From Clostridia bacterium (GTDB taxonomy: Bacteria > Bacillota > Clostridia > UBA1381): a stretch of DNA of 45,877 nucleotides. Positions 18,250 to 25,905 of the stretch are shown here, one piece after another; the stretch's first letter is position 1, and every line of letters begins with the position of its first letter. The stretch spans positions 1 to 45,877 of the forward strand of contig JAGBHE010000002.1 in assembly GCA_017935675.1 (NCBI GenBank), written 5' to 3'. The notes beneath the pieces are model-generated. The model searched no databases. It was not told the DNA's origin and saw only the letters and a program-made list of their open reading frames with translations. Both the position numbers and the translations under genes were made by a program.

Positions 18250-19325
18250 TGCAACTCCTCCGTAAATACCTCACGGCCAAGCTCTGCCGAACGATAAAAA
18301 AGCTCTATTATTTTTGTAACATTTATGGTTTCTTCAGGTTTTATAATAAGCTCTGCTTCACCTTTTAAAACTTTTCTCAAATTATCTGCAATATACATAT
18401 GCCCTGCAAAAGGCGTATCATAAGGACATTTTTCTGATTTTAATATTTCTTCGTTTTCTTCACCGCTAAGGACCTTCCCCTCCGGCAAAAAGATACCCTT
18501 TTCCTTACAAACTAATTTTATATCGGCACTTTCCGGCATATTCGTTGCCCAAGCAACCTTAAAGGAAACCTTTGCACCATTTTCAAAGGTAATCATTCCG
18601 CAGGAAAAATCTTCTACATCCATTTCTTCAGGGTCAAACGGTCTGACGCTGTCCACCTGCCCCGTAAGTGCTCCGCTTTTTGAAAAAGAGCCGATTTCAT
18701 ATTTATGATTTTGCATAGCCGTCGCACTTACACTTTTAACCTTTGGGTTTCCCATAAGCCATACAATAGCGTCAAGCATATGTACTCCAATATCTATGAA
18801 TGCCCCTCCGCATGAAATTTTCTTTATATGAAATGTACCCCACGCCGGTGTTCCTCTTCTGCGTGTCCTCGACAATTCTCCGTAATAAAAGTTTTCAAGA
18901 CGATTTTCCTCAATATACTTCTTCGCCGCCATTCTGTCAGGAGTGAACCGCATACTTTGACAGGTCACCAATATTTTATTATTCTTTTTCGCACAGGCAA
19001 ACATTTCTTCTGCATCCTTGACAGAAAACGCAAGAGGTTTTTCGCAAAGAACATTTGCCCCGCTGTTTAAAGCCATAAGAGTATACTGCTTATGATAACA
19101 ATTTGGTACACAAACCGAAACAATATCCGGCTTTTCCTTGTCAAGCATATCCTGCGCATCAGTATACCAACTCAATATCCCGTGTCTTTCCGCCGTATCC
19201 CTTGCAGCTTTTTCGTTTATATCACAAACAGCTGTTATTTCATAATCCTCGCTAAAATGTTTGAATGCCGGAATATGTGCAGAATTTGCAATCATACCGC
19301 AGCTTATTATACATACCTTAAACAA
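18246..19325 (-). CDS. Gfo/Idh/MocA-family oxidoreductase, canonical
   Basis: A 359-residue dehydrogenase with an N-terminal Rossmann domain (CIISCGMIANSAHIPA loop), the EKP motif (Glu95-Lys96-Pro97) and the second-domain DIGVH motif (Asp178, His182). Of the three family members in this operon it is the only one with all standard catalytic residues, so it is the best candidate for a working sugar or inositol-like dehydrogenase. Translation appears to start at a TTG (19325), since AAAGGAGG lies 9 bases upstream and no ATG is suitably placed. It overlaps the isomerase gene by 8 bases and the next oxidoreductase by 4. Family members oxidise sugar hydroxyls (often C1, C3 or an inositol carbon). 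The position here is unknown. Confidence 0.85.
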   Translation of the reverse strand: MFKVCIISCGMIANSAHIPAFKHFSEDYEITAVCDINEKAARDTAERHGILSWYTDAQDMLDKEKPDIVSVCVPNCYHKQYTLMALNSGANVLCEKPLAFSVKDAEEMFACAKKNNKILVTCQSMRFTPDRMAAKKYIEENRLENFYYGELSRTRRRGTPAWGTFHIKKISCGGAFIDIGVHMLDAIVWLMGNPKVKSVSATAMQNHKYEIGSFSKSGALTGQVDSVRPFDPEEMDVEDFSCGMITFENGAKVSFKVAWATNMPESADIKLVCKEKGIFLPEGKVLSGEENEEILKSEKCPYDTPFAGHMYIADNLRKVLKGEAELIIKPEETINVTKIIELFYRSAELGREVFTEELQ

Positions 19326-20088
19326 GAAGCCCTGCCTCCTTTAAAAAACCTAATGTTTCTCCGTCTTTCTTTGTTGCTCTGTACTCAAGACCGATATATC
19401 CGTTATATGAGGTCTTTGAGATTTCTTTGAGTATTGATACATAATCAACCTTGCCTGTTCCCGGTTCGTGTCTGCCCGGTGCATCTGCTATATGAAAATG
19501 CCCGATTAAATCAATGTTTTCTTTTACCTCGTCAATGTCAAAATCACCCATCATATTCTGGTGATAAATGTCATAGAGCATTTTAATGTTTGGACTGCCC
19601 GCTTTCTTTAAAAGCTCAAACACAGGCGCAGCGTAAGGCATTGAATACCCGACTCTGTCGATATTATTAAGCGGTTCAATTATCAAAGTAACATTTTCCT
19701 TTTTAACAACAGGCTTCGCTGCCAAAAGGCATTTCAGAACATTTTCCTCGCAGTATTCCTTATGCTCACCAATTAAAACTATCATAGCCTTAGCACCAAG
19801 CTTTTTGTATACAGGAATACTTTCGGACAATGCCTTCAAAAAATCATCAACTCTGCCGTCATTTAATATCCCTCTTGACAAGTCATAAGAAAGCTGTTCA
19901 TCTTTAGAATCAATGTTAAAAACAGAAACATCCATTCCGCTTTTAATTACTTTATCAATATCCTTATTTGTCCATTTCCAGAACTCTATTGTATCTATAC
20001 CGCAATTTTTTACCTCTGCAAAACGTTCATAAAAATCACAGTATGAAAACATCATGTCAACGCAAGCACTCAACTTCATAATATCCAC
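19318..20088 (-). CDS. Sugar isomerase/epimerase, hydroxypyruvate-isomerase-like TIM barrel
   Basis: A 256-residue protein of the xylose-isomerase-like TIM barrel superfamily. Recognisable blocks are IIEPLNN, MLYDIYHQNMMGD, GHFHIADAPGRHEPGTG and YIGLEY, the pattern of hydroxypyruvate isomerase and 2-oxo-tetronate isomerase relatives; the Glu, Asp, His and Glu of these blocks form the metal site. The open frame starts at a GTG (20088) with GAGG 6 bases upstream; an ATG three codons later (MKLSACVD) is the alternative. Gene pairs of Gfo/Idh dehydrogenase and this barrel type catalyse oxidation followed by isomerisation or beta-elimination in C-glycoside cleavage by gut bacteria, a useful analogy but not proof. 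It overlaps both neighbours. Confidence 0.82.
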   Translation of the reverse strand: MDIMKLSACVDMMFSYCDFYERFAEVKNCGIDTIEFWKWTNKDIDKVIKSGMDVSVFNIDSKDEQLSYDLSRGILNDGRVDDFLKALSESIPVYKKLGAKAMIVLIGEHKEYCEENVLKCLLAAKPVVKKENVTLIIEPLNNIDRVGYSMPYAAPVFELLKKAGSPNIKMLYDIYHQNMMGDFDIDEVKENIDLIGHFHIADAPGRHEPGTGKVDYVSILKEISKTSYNGYIGLEYRATKKDGETLGFLKEAGLLV

Positions 20089-21349
20089 TCATATCCTCAT
20101 AATTATCTTTCATTTCGTATGTAAGCCTCTCCCAATCTGCAGGTGCATCACCCATATCAGGAATATCCATAAGCTCTCCGCCCTTTAATGCTGACTCGTG
20201 AGCAATCAGTCCCGGTATCATATATCTTGCACTGTCCCATGCATTGTTCGGAGGAAGCTTTCCGCTCATAACCGCACGAACAAAGTCATCAACCAAGAAA
20301 GGATGTGAATTGTAGTGGCTGAACTTCGGTGTGTTTCTCATTGTTTTCGGAAGTCTGCTTCTGTCCTGAATTGCAGCAAAGCCTTCAATGTACTTAACAG
20401 ATATAGGATCATGCTCCATATCTATTTTTCCGGCTTTTAAATCCTCGTTATATTCGATGGTGTTAATAAGGTGTCCCAAATCCTCAATGTATGGTTTCTC
20501 TCCGCTTGCTGCACCCTTTTGAAAGGTTTGCTTTGTAACAGAGCACTCATACGCACCCTTATCTCCATAAAAGCAAGTGATATATGATGACGGTTTGTTT
20601 ATGCCAACACGTCTGAACTCGTTAATTCTGACAACGCCGCCGCCCGACATCTGAAACAATGCTGTTTCGTTACTGAACGGATTTTGCCAATTGTTTTTAT
20701 CTTCTCCATAAATATTATCCTCATGATTATCGCGAAGCCCCATGCAAGATACCTTTGTCGCATACTCATTGATGGCCGAAAAAATCATTGAAATCGAATG
20801 TGTCGGGTAATACATAGGCGGAATGCCGGCCACCCTTTGCCAATTCGCACCGCCGGAACGGGAAAAGTCATCATACATTTCACAAATGTCATGATAATAC
20901 TGAGCTTCGCCATACACAAATTTACCCATATCACCACTCTTATACTTTTCACGGCAATAGATTGCACATGGGTAATAATAGCAGGTTTCGCCCATCATAT
21001 ATATGAGTCTTTTTTCTTCAACAAGTCTTACAATTTCTTTTATTTCTTCAACAGTACATCCTATAGGAACAGCACTGTATACATGCTTACCGCGCTTTAG
21101 CGCCTCTATTATCATTGGTCCATGAAGATGTCTTTGTGTAAAAACCGCAATGGCATCAAGCTCAGGTGCTTTATCGAGCATCTCCTCATAAGAGTTAAAT
21201 GCTCTTTTTATGCCGTGCTTTCCCATCGAGGTCTTTATTCTGTTTTCGTCAAGGTCAGCTAAAACAACCTCCTCAATATCGGGATGAATCTTGAATAAAC
21301 GAATAAAGTCATCCGAAAATTTCCCCACTCCTGCAAGCCCTAATTTCAT
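20057..21349 (-). CDS. Gfo/Idh/MocA-family oxidoreductase lacking the EKP lysine, first gene of the catabolic operon
   Basis: A 430-residue protein with a clear Rossmann start (LGLAGVGKF) and a family substrate domain, longer than usual at the C-terminus. Where other members have EKP it reads YSAVPIG (Ala93-Val94-Pro95), so the catalytic lysine is absent; a possible acid is elsewhere, for example in YPTHSISM. Subgroups with such changes are known in the family, so it may still be an enzyme. It starts at an ATG (21349) with AAGGAGAGG upstream and a strong promoter 30-60 bases further back. It is the head of an overlapping six-gene set with the isomerase, two other dehydrogenases, the activase and the glycyl radical enzyme. 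Confidence 0.82.
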   Translation of the reverse strand: MKLGLAGVGKFSDDFIRLFKIHPDIEEVVLADLDENRIKTSMGKHGIKRAFNSYEEMLDKAPELDAIAVFTQRHLHGPMIIEALKRGKHVYSAVPIGCTVEEIKEIVRLVEEKRLIYMMGETCYYYPCAIYCREKYKSGDMGKFVYGEAQYYHDICEMYDDFSRSGGANWQRVAGIPPMYYPTHSISMIFSAINEYATKVSCMGLRDNHEDNIYGEDKNNWQNPFSNETALFQMSGGGVVRINEFRRVGINKPSSYITCFYGDKGAYECSVTKQTFQKGAASGEKPYIEDLGHLINTIEYNEDLKAGKIDMEHDPISVKYIEGFAAIQDRSRLPKTMRNTPKFSHYNSHPFLVDDFVRAVMSGKLPPNNAWDSARYMIPGLIAHESALKGGELMDIPDMGDAPADWERLTYEMKDNYEDMSGYYEVECLR

Positions 21350-21368
21350 ACGTTACCTCTCCTTAATT

Positions 21369-21384
21369 ATGATAAGCTTATTAT
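21369..21384. promoter_or_regulatory. Operator-like palindrome over the catabolic promoter
   Basis: ATGATAAGCTTATTAT is a 16-base near-perfect palindrome (7 of 8 base pairs match) that covers most of the -10 box and the expected transcription start of the glycyl radical operon. A repressor bound here would block the promoter. The neighbouring AraC protein or an outside repressor could be the ligand. No experimental basis. Confidence 0.4.
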
Positions 21385-21408
21385 ACCAATTTAACAGTTT
21401 TATTACAA
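21380..21408 (-). promoter_or_regulatory. Sigma-A promoter of the catabolic operon
   Basis: On the minus strand, -35 TTGTAA (21403-21408), a 17-base spacer and a consensus -10 TATAAT (21380-21385). It lies 31 bases before the ATG of the first dehydrogenase gene and downstream of the terminator of the AraC gene, so the catabolic operon is transcribed separately from its likely regulator. Confidence 0.75.
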
Positions 21409-21450
21409 TTGATAATATAGGCTTTTTATTGTACAAAACGTGCAATTTTC

Positions 21451-21497
21451 AAAAACAAAAAAAATCAAACCCTTTGCGATAGAAAGAGTTTGATTTT
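21451..21497 (-). terminator. Rho-independent terminator of the AraC gene
   Basis: On the minus strand a 15-base stem (21497-21483 with 21475-21461; one G-U pair) with a 7-base loop is followed by a T-rich run (21460-21451). It begins 4 bases after the stop codon of the AraC gene. Confidence 0.8.
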
Positions 21498-21500
21498 TTA

Positions 21501-22313
21501 TCATTCCTTTTCGGTGAAATCAGCCATTTCTTTAGGTGTTTTCCCATATGTTTTCTTAAAAATTTTGTAAAAATACGGAATGTCGGGCATATTAACCGCG
21601 CCGGCCACTTCCGCAATGCTATACTCTTTAGAATTTATAAGCACAAGAGCCTTTTTCATTCTAAGATAGTTTCTGTATTTTATCGGCGATATATTCTTGT
21701 ATTTTTTAAATAATCTTCTGAAATTTCCTTCACTTGTATGACACATATCTGCAAGCTGCTTTATTGTTACGTCCTCCAAGTAATGATTCTCCAAATACAT
21801 AATCCCTTTATAAATGACATTATTCTTGCTTTTGATTTTTCTATATGTCATTTCGCAAAAAACTTGGTGTATCACCTGATATACCCCTGACAATATCTCA
21901 ATTTCATATCCCAAGGCACCTTTAGACCATATATCAAACAATTTCTCAAACATATCTAAAAATGTTCCGTGCCTGTCGTATGCAACCGTACATATTTTTC
22001 CGGGAAAGGTTAAATAACCATCATCAATTACAAAGTTTAATGATATATATTTTCCTCTTTCACTTGTGTCCCATTGCGATTTATATGTAACATCGTTAGG
22101 CAAAAATACTATTTCATTCTTTTTAACACGCAGCTCATTTTCTGTACCTTTATCAAAAATAATTGAACCATTTACCACATAAAAAAATCTGGAAAACTGC
22201 TTATCGTTCTTTCTGCATACATAAGCATCCGGCGGAATAACCTCTGCAGAATAAACTCCAAAGCTTTTATTTGCAGCTTCAAGTTTATTGATTGAAATTT
22301 CATTTATACTCAT
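21501..22313 (-). CDS. AraC-family transcriptional regulator of the catabolic operon
   Basis: A 270-residue regulator with an N-terminal cupin-like sensing domain (residues about 20-120: YVVNGSIIFDKGTENELRV with basic surroundings) and a C-terminal AraC helix-turn-helix pair (about 165-262: VTIKQLADMCHTSEGNFRRLFKKY and IAEVAGAVNMPDIPYFYKIF). The ATG has GGAGAAAG upstream and a strong sigma-A promoter further back. It sits directly upstream of the glycyl radical operon, separated by its own terminator, so it is the natural candidate to control that operon. The inducer is probably a sugar or pathway intermediate; that is inference. Confidence 0.85.
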   Translation of the reverse strand: MSINEISINKLEAANKSFGVYSAEVIPPDAYVCRKNDKQFSRFFYVVNGSIIFDKGTENELRVKKNEIVFLPNDVTYKSQWDTSERGKYISLNFVIDDGYLTFPGKICTVAYDRHGTFLDMFEKLFDIWSKGALGYEIEILSGVYQVIHQVFCEMTYRKIKSKNNVIYKGIMYLENHYLEDVTIKQLADMCHTSEGNFRRLFKKYKNISPIKYRNYLRMKKALVLINSKEYSIAEVAGAVNMPDIPYFYKIFKKTYGKTPKEMADFTEKE

Positions 22314-22389
22314 TTTACTTTCTCCGTTTTGATAAGTTTTTAATCAATCCATGACAATTATACGCAGTTCATTTAAGTATCTGCATAAA

Positions 22390-22418
22390 ATTATACACCA
22401 AAATGAGTATTTAGTCAA
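22390..22418 (-). promoter_or_regulatory. Sigma-A promoter of the AraC gene
   Basis: Minus strand TTGACT (22413-22418), a 17-base spacer, TATAAT (22390-22395). A second TATAAT (22357-22362) lies nearer the gene but has no good -35. Confidence 0.75.
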
Positions 22419-22448
22419 TACTGCTCTCCTTGATTTTTTATAGAATGT

Positions 22449-22523
22449 TTACTGTTTCTTCTCGGCGGACATAATCTTCATCAAAGCAAAAACGTATCTG
22501 TCATTCCACTTCCCGCTGTACCA
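22449..22523 (-). pseudogene. Possible C-terminal coding remnant in the gap after the response regulator
   Basis: One minus-strand frame reads WYSGKWNDRYVFALMKIM and ends at a TAA at 22449, about 26 codons in all. It looks protein-like but has no usable start, because an in-frame stop lies just before it at the end of the response regulator gene. It could be the tail of a lost gene or chance. I do not recognise the family. Confidence 0.2.
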
Positions 22524-22525
22524 AT

Positions 22526-24082
22526 CTACAGCTTATCGTAAAACTTTTTCGGTGACTCGTTAGTGAACTTTTTAAAGCTCCTGCTGAAATGCTCCACGTT
22601 ATTAAATCCGCATTTAGCAGAAATTTCAGTGATATTGTATTTCTTCTCCTTCATTAACTCAATTGCCTTTTCCAGACGTATCTTGATCAGAAATCCGGCA
22701 AAGCCCTGGTGCATTTCTCTTTTGAGAAGCATGCTCAAATAATTAGGGTTCATTTTAAATTCATTTCCCAAATCATTAAGAGAGATGTCCTTGTCATAGT
22801 TTTGAATAACATATTCAATTATTTTTCGCACAATCCCCGATGTTTTCTTCTTCATTTTTGTCAGAGTAAGAATCATATTCATTACAAAATCATTAATTTC
22901 ATATAATCTTCCCCATTTCTTCAAATAAAGATTATAATAATCCAAATCGTCTTTAACATACATATAGAGATTGAGCGTCTTAGAACATTCCAATATCAAA
23001 AAATAATAGTTGTCATATACTGCTCTGCTCTTTTCGATGTCATGCACGGACAGTTTTTGTTCGTCAATAACAAGTTTCGGGGCTATCTCAGAAATATCTC
23101 CCTGCCAATTACTGTTAAGTGCATGCCTTAATTCATCCGTTTTAAGAAATGTAATGCCTGTGCCGCTGTCCAAAAATTCTTTTTTAAAAAATATGGGAAC
23201 CTCCCGAACATTAAAAAAACTCATATCACAAGCTATACACGCTTCACGATATAACTCGCCGATACTTTTTCCTCCCCAAAAGTAACTGCTGATTCCCACG
23301 GAAACGGAACAATTCAAAAATTCCTTTATCGCAGAACATATCAAATGAAACATTCCCGTAATCTCTCTGATCCATTCAGATTCATTGTTCTTTTTGGGAA
23401 GCATAAGAAAAAACACAAACTGACCGCTGTCCATATATACATAGTCACATTGAAAGCGCGTCTCCTGCAGTACCTCGTTAAAAATATTGCTCAATCCGTA
23501 AGTTATAAGCGTTTCGTCACAATCAAACTCCTGTTCGATATTCGTTTCAAAATCAGTGATTTGCAGCGCCATCAGCCGCAGCGCATATTTATCAATGACA
23601 AACCCAAACTGCTCAAGGTCGCTCAAAATCTTCTTTTGATTATTACTCCCCAGCGCCAATGCCCTCAAAAGCGAGGCTTTGACAATACTGCCTCCCGAGT
23701 TCTCCAGCCTTTCCACAGTTGCATCAAGTGCGGCAATAAGCGTTTCATAGTTAAGCTCAGTCTTCATAATATAATCTACTGCACCGCAGCGAAAAGCCTC
23801 ACGGATAAAATCGAAATCATTATAGGCGCTAAGCATAATAAACTGCACGGCAGGCTTAATTTTATGTGCTTCCTTCAAAAGCTCTATACCTGACATTTTG
23901 GGCATTTTTATATCGCTGATTACAATATCAACCTCATTTTTTTTGATAATATTCAAAGCAATTTCACCGCTGAAACAGTCCGCAACAATCTCATATCGTG
24001 CTTTTGCCTCTTCCAAAAGCACGCAGATAGACTCACGCATATATGGCTCGTCATCTACAATTAAAAGCCTGATTTTTTTCAT
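22526..24082 (-). CDS. YesN-type response regulator with AraC DNA-binding domain
   Basis: A 518-residue two-component response regulator. The start is the ATG at 24082 (MKKIRLLIVDDEP), 7 bases after GGGAGGG; an ATG two codons earlier is too close. The receiver domain (1-120) has the acidic pair in VDDEP, phospho-acceptor Asp57 in VISDIKMPKMSG and a conserved Lys in DYIMKTE. A long middle region (about 130-400) is typical of YesN proteins, and the last 100 residues are an AraC helix-turn-helix domain ending GFNNVEHFSRSFKKFTNESPKKFYDKL (given here as its two helices). It overlaps the kinase gene by 32 bases. Such pairs control nearby polysaccharide uptake genes; the target here is probably the surface and ABC block upstream. 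Confidence 0.87.
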   Translation of the reverse strand: MKKIRLLIVDDEPYMRESICVLLEEAKARYEIVADCFSGEIALNIIKKNEVDIVISDIKMPKMSGIELLKEAHKIKPAVQFIMLSAYNDFDFIREAFRCGAVDYIMKTELNYETLIAALDATVERLENSGGSIVKASLLRALALGSNNQKKILSDLEQFGFVIDKYALRLMALQITDFETNIEQEFDCDETLITYGLSNIFNEVLQETRFQCDYVYMDSGQFVFFLMLPKKNNESEWIREITGMFHLICSAIKEFLNCSVSVGISSYFWGGKSIGELYREACIACDMSFFNVREVPIFFKKEFLDSGTGITFLKTDELRHALNSNWQGDISEIAPKLVIDEQKLSVHDIEKSRAVYDNYYFLILECSKTLNLYMYVKDDLDYYNLYLKKWGRLYEINDFVMNMILTLTKMKKKTSGIVRKIIEYVIQNYDKDISLNDLGNEFKMNPNYLSMLLKREMHQGFAGFLIKIRLEKAIELMKEKKYNITEISAKCGFNNVEHFSRSFKKFTNESPKKFYDKL

Positions 24083-25796
24083 CAGCATTCCCTCCCGAAA
24101 GCGGCATCTGCGATATTATAATTTTAAACAATGTATATTCACCCTGTACACTGTCAATCTCTGTCCCGTACCTTTCTCCGAATATCAATCTTACTCTGGC
24201 TGCGACATTCAGAAGCGCAATTCCACTTCCCGTGCCATTATATATGTCCTCCTTGTCCATACCGCTGCCGTTATCATATACCGAAATCAATATATCTTTT
24301 CCTTCGGTTTTTGCCGATATTTTAAGCAGCGCCTCCTGACCAAGATTAATTTTTTCACTCAAGCCGTGAAGAATGGCATTTTCCACAATCGGCTGCAACA
24401 GCAGACACGGTATTGCACAGTCAAGTATCTCTGAATCTACATCATACTGTACATCGATTCTCCTCTTATATCTGAATTGCTGAAGTGCAATAAAGCTTCT
24501 TACATTCTCTATTTCCTGAGCAATTGTAATAAGCTCGTTCGGAGACAGGATATTTCTCATTAAACGAACGAGAATTTCAATCTGCTCCGCCACGTCCGGA
24601 ACCTTGTTTCTAATGGCGCACATCTTAACGGAGCTGAGTGTATTATATATAAAGTGCGGATTCATCTGATATTGCAATGCTCGGATTTCTTCCTTCCGTT
24701 TTTCTTTTTCCATCAGCAGTATTTTCTCCATTGACACAGACAGCTCTTCAGCCAGCCGATTTATGCCATCACAAATTATTTGCAGTTCTCCTGCATCCTC
24801 GCACGTTATATGTATATCAAAATCATTCTGCCCGATTTTATACATTGCCGCCATGATATCCGTAATAGGGCGAAAAATACGCTTTCCCTCACTATAAAAG
24901 ATGATACCGCCGATTATAATCACAATACCCGAAAGAAACAGCATGATACCCGCCAAAAAAACACTTTGCTGCCAAAAATCCGATATTTGCCTAACAATAA
25001 CAAACTTCCAGCCCGCAAGTATTGAACGCTGCGAAAGAAAAAACATTCTCCTTCCGTCTATTCTCTTTTTTACGCTTGCGCCGTCCGGTATCTGCTTGAG
25101 TTCCGCAGCCAAAGGCTCCATACTCAAGTCGCTGAGATAAAGAAGGTCATTATTTGTATTGTAGAACATAACCGTATCGTTGTTCTCTTCATTCCGCAAA
25201 ACGTCATCAATAGACAGATCAAAAATCAAAAAAGCCTCTCCCATATCACTCATAAAACCCGCGTCACTCGGCATATACTTTTTACCTGCTATCAGGTATT
25301 TCCCCGAATAAACTTCGGAATTCTGCACACCGAACCACTTTATTTCTCCGCTTGAAGCTTCTACGGCATTTCTCCAGTCATCGGTTATTAAATCAGCTAT
25401 TGTGCTTTCTCCGGCAGAATAAGAGTATCGTCCTCCTGCTTTAGGATAAAGCACAAAAGCCTTTAAAACGTCCAAATTATACAACAGCCGTTCTGCCTCC
25501 CGATCTATTTGCAGAACATTTAGATAGTACTCACCGCCATACGAATTCCAGTCATTTTCTCGGACTATATCATAAATTGGCGTGCTTTGATACAGTACGT
25601 TAAAATAGTTCTGTGCCATCTGAACACGGCTATCCACAAGGTTTTGCACCTGTTCAAGTCTGGAGCGCATTGTGCTCTCTCCTTCACGATAAATCAATCC
25701 CGATGATATGTAAAAAGAATGTGCATTTATTATGACGATAGCCGTTACAATAAAAATCAGAAAGAAAAACATAAGTTTTTTTTCAATTCTTGTCAT
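24051..25796 (-). CDS. YesM-type sensor histidine kinase
   Basis: A 581-residue membrane sensor. Transmembrane helix 1 is about residues 9-28, an extracellular Cache-like sensing domain about 30-275, transmembrane helix 2 about 278-300, then a HAMP linker (FRPITDIMAAMYKIG) and a cytoplasmic His_kinase domain. His381 in QYQMNPHFIYNTL is the phosphorylated residue; the ATPase domain has the N box VENAILHG and the G box DNGSGMD. This is the HPK family of YesM, LytS-like, paired with YesN-type regulators. It overlaps the regulator gene and has its own promoter within a hairpin. It probably senses an extracellular oligosaccharide or the solute-binding protein encoded just upstream; that link is inferred from position. 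Confidence 0.87.
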   Translation of the reverse strand: MTRIEKKLMFFFLIFIVTAIVIINAHSFYISSGLIYREGESTMRSRLEQVQNLVDSRVQMAQNYFNVLYQSTPIYDIVRENDWNSYGGEYYLNVLQIDREAERLLYNLDVLKAFVLYPKAGGRYSYSAGESTIADLITDDWRNAVEASSGEIKWFGVQNSEVYSGKYLIAGKKYMPSDAGFMSDMGEAFLIFDLSIDDVLRNEENNDTVMFYNTNNDLLYLSDLSMEPLAAELKQIPDGASVKKRIDGRRMFFLSQRSILAGWKFVIVRQISDFWQQSVFLAGIMLFLSGIVIIIGGIIFYSEGKRIFRPITDIMAAMYKIGQNDFDIHITCEDAGELQIICDGINRLAEELSVSMEKILLMEKEKRKEEIRALQYQMNPHFIYNTLSSVKMCAIRNKVPDVAEQIEILVRLMRNILSPNELITIAQEIENVRSFIALQQFRYKRRIDVQYDVDSEILDCAIPCLLLQPIVENAILHGLSEKINLGQEALLKISAKTEGKDILISVYDNGSGMDKEDIYNGTGSGIALLNVAARVRLIFGERYGTEIDSVQGEYTLFKIIISQMPLSGGNADEKNQAFNCR

Positions 25797-25852
25797 GAAA
25801 TATCACTGTTCCTTTAAAATAATTCTTGCTTATAATTTGTACCCTTGCATGA

Positions 25853-25881
25853 ATTATATCACAAACTCATATGAATGACAA
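25853..25881 (-). promoter_or_regulatory. Promoter of the two-component system, embedded in a hairpin
   Basis: Minus strand -35 TTGTCA (25876-25881), a 17-base spacer, -10 TATAAT (25853-25858). The -35 lies in the loop and arm of the 17-base inverted repeat at 25861-25899 and most of the spacer is the repeat's left arm, so transcription start and hairpin are inseparable here. Confidence 0.7.
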
Positions 25882-25899
25882 GCATTCATATGAGTTTGT
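25861..25899 (-). terminator. Perfect 17-base inverted repeat after the solute-binding protein gene
   Basis: Arms 25861-25877 and 25883-25899, loop ACAAG. It lies 6 bases after the stop of the solute-binding protein gene and may end that transcript, although no strong U-run follows. As DNA it is also a 39-base operator-like dyad across the kinase promoter. Confidence 0.6.
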
Positions 25900-25905
25900 A
25901 CCAAA

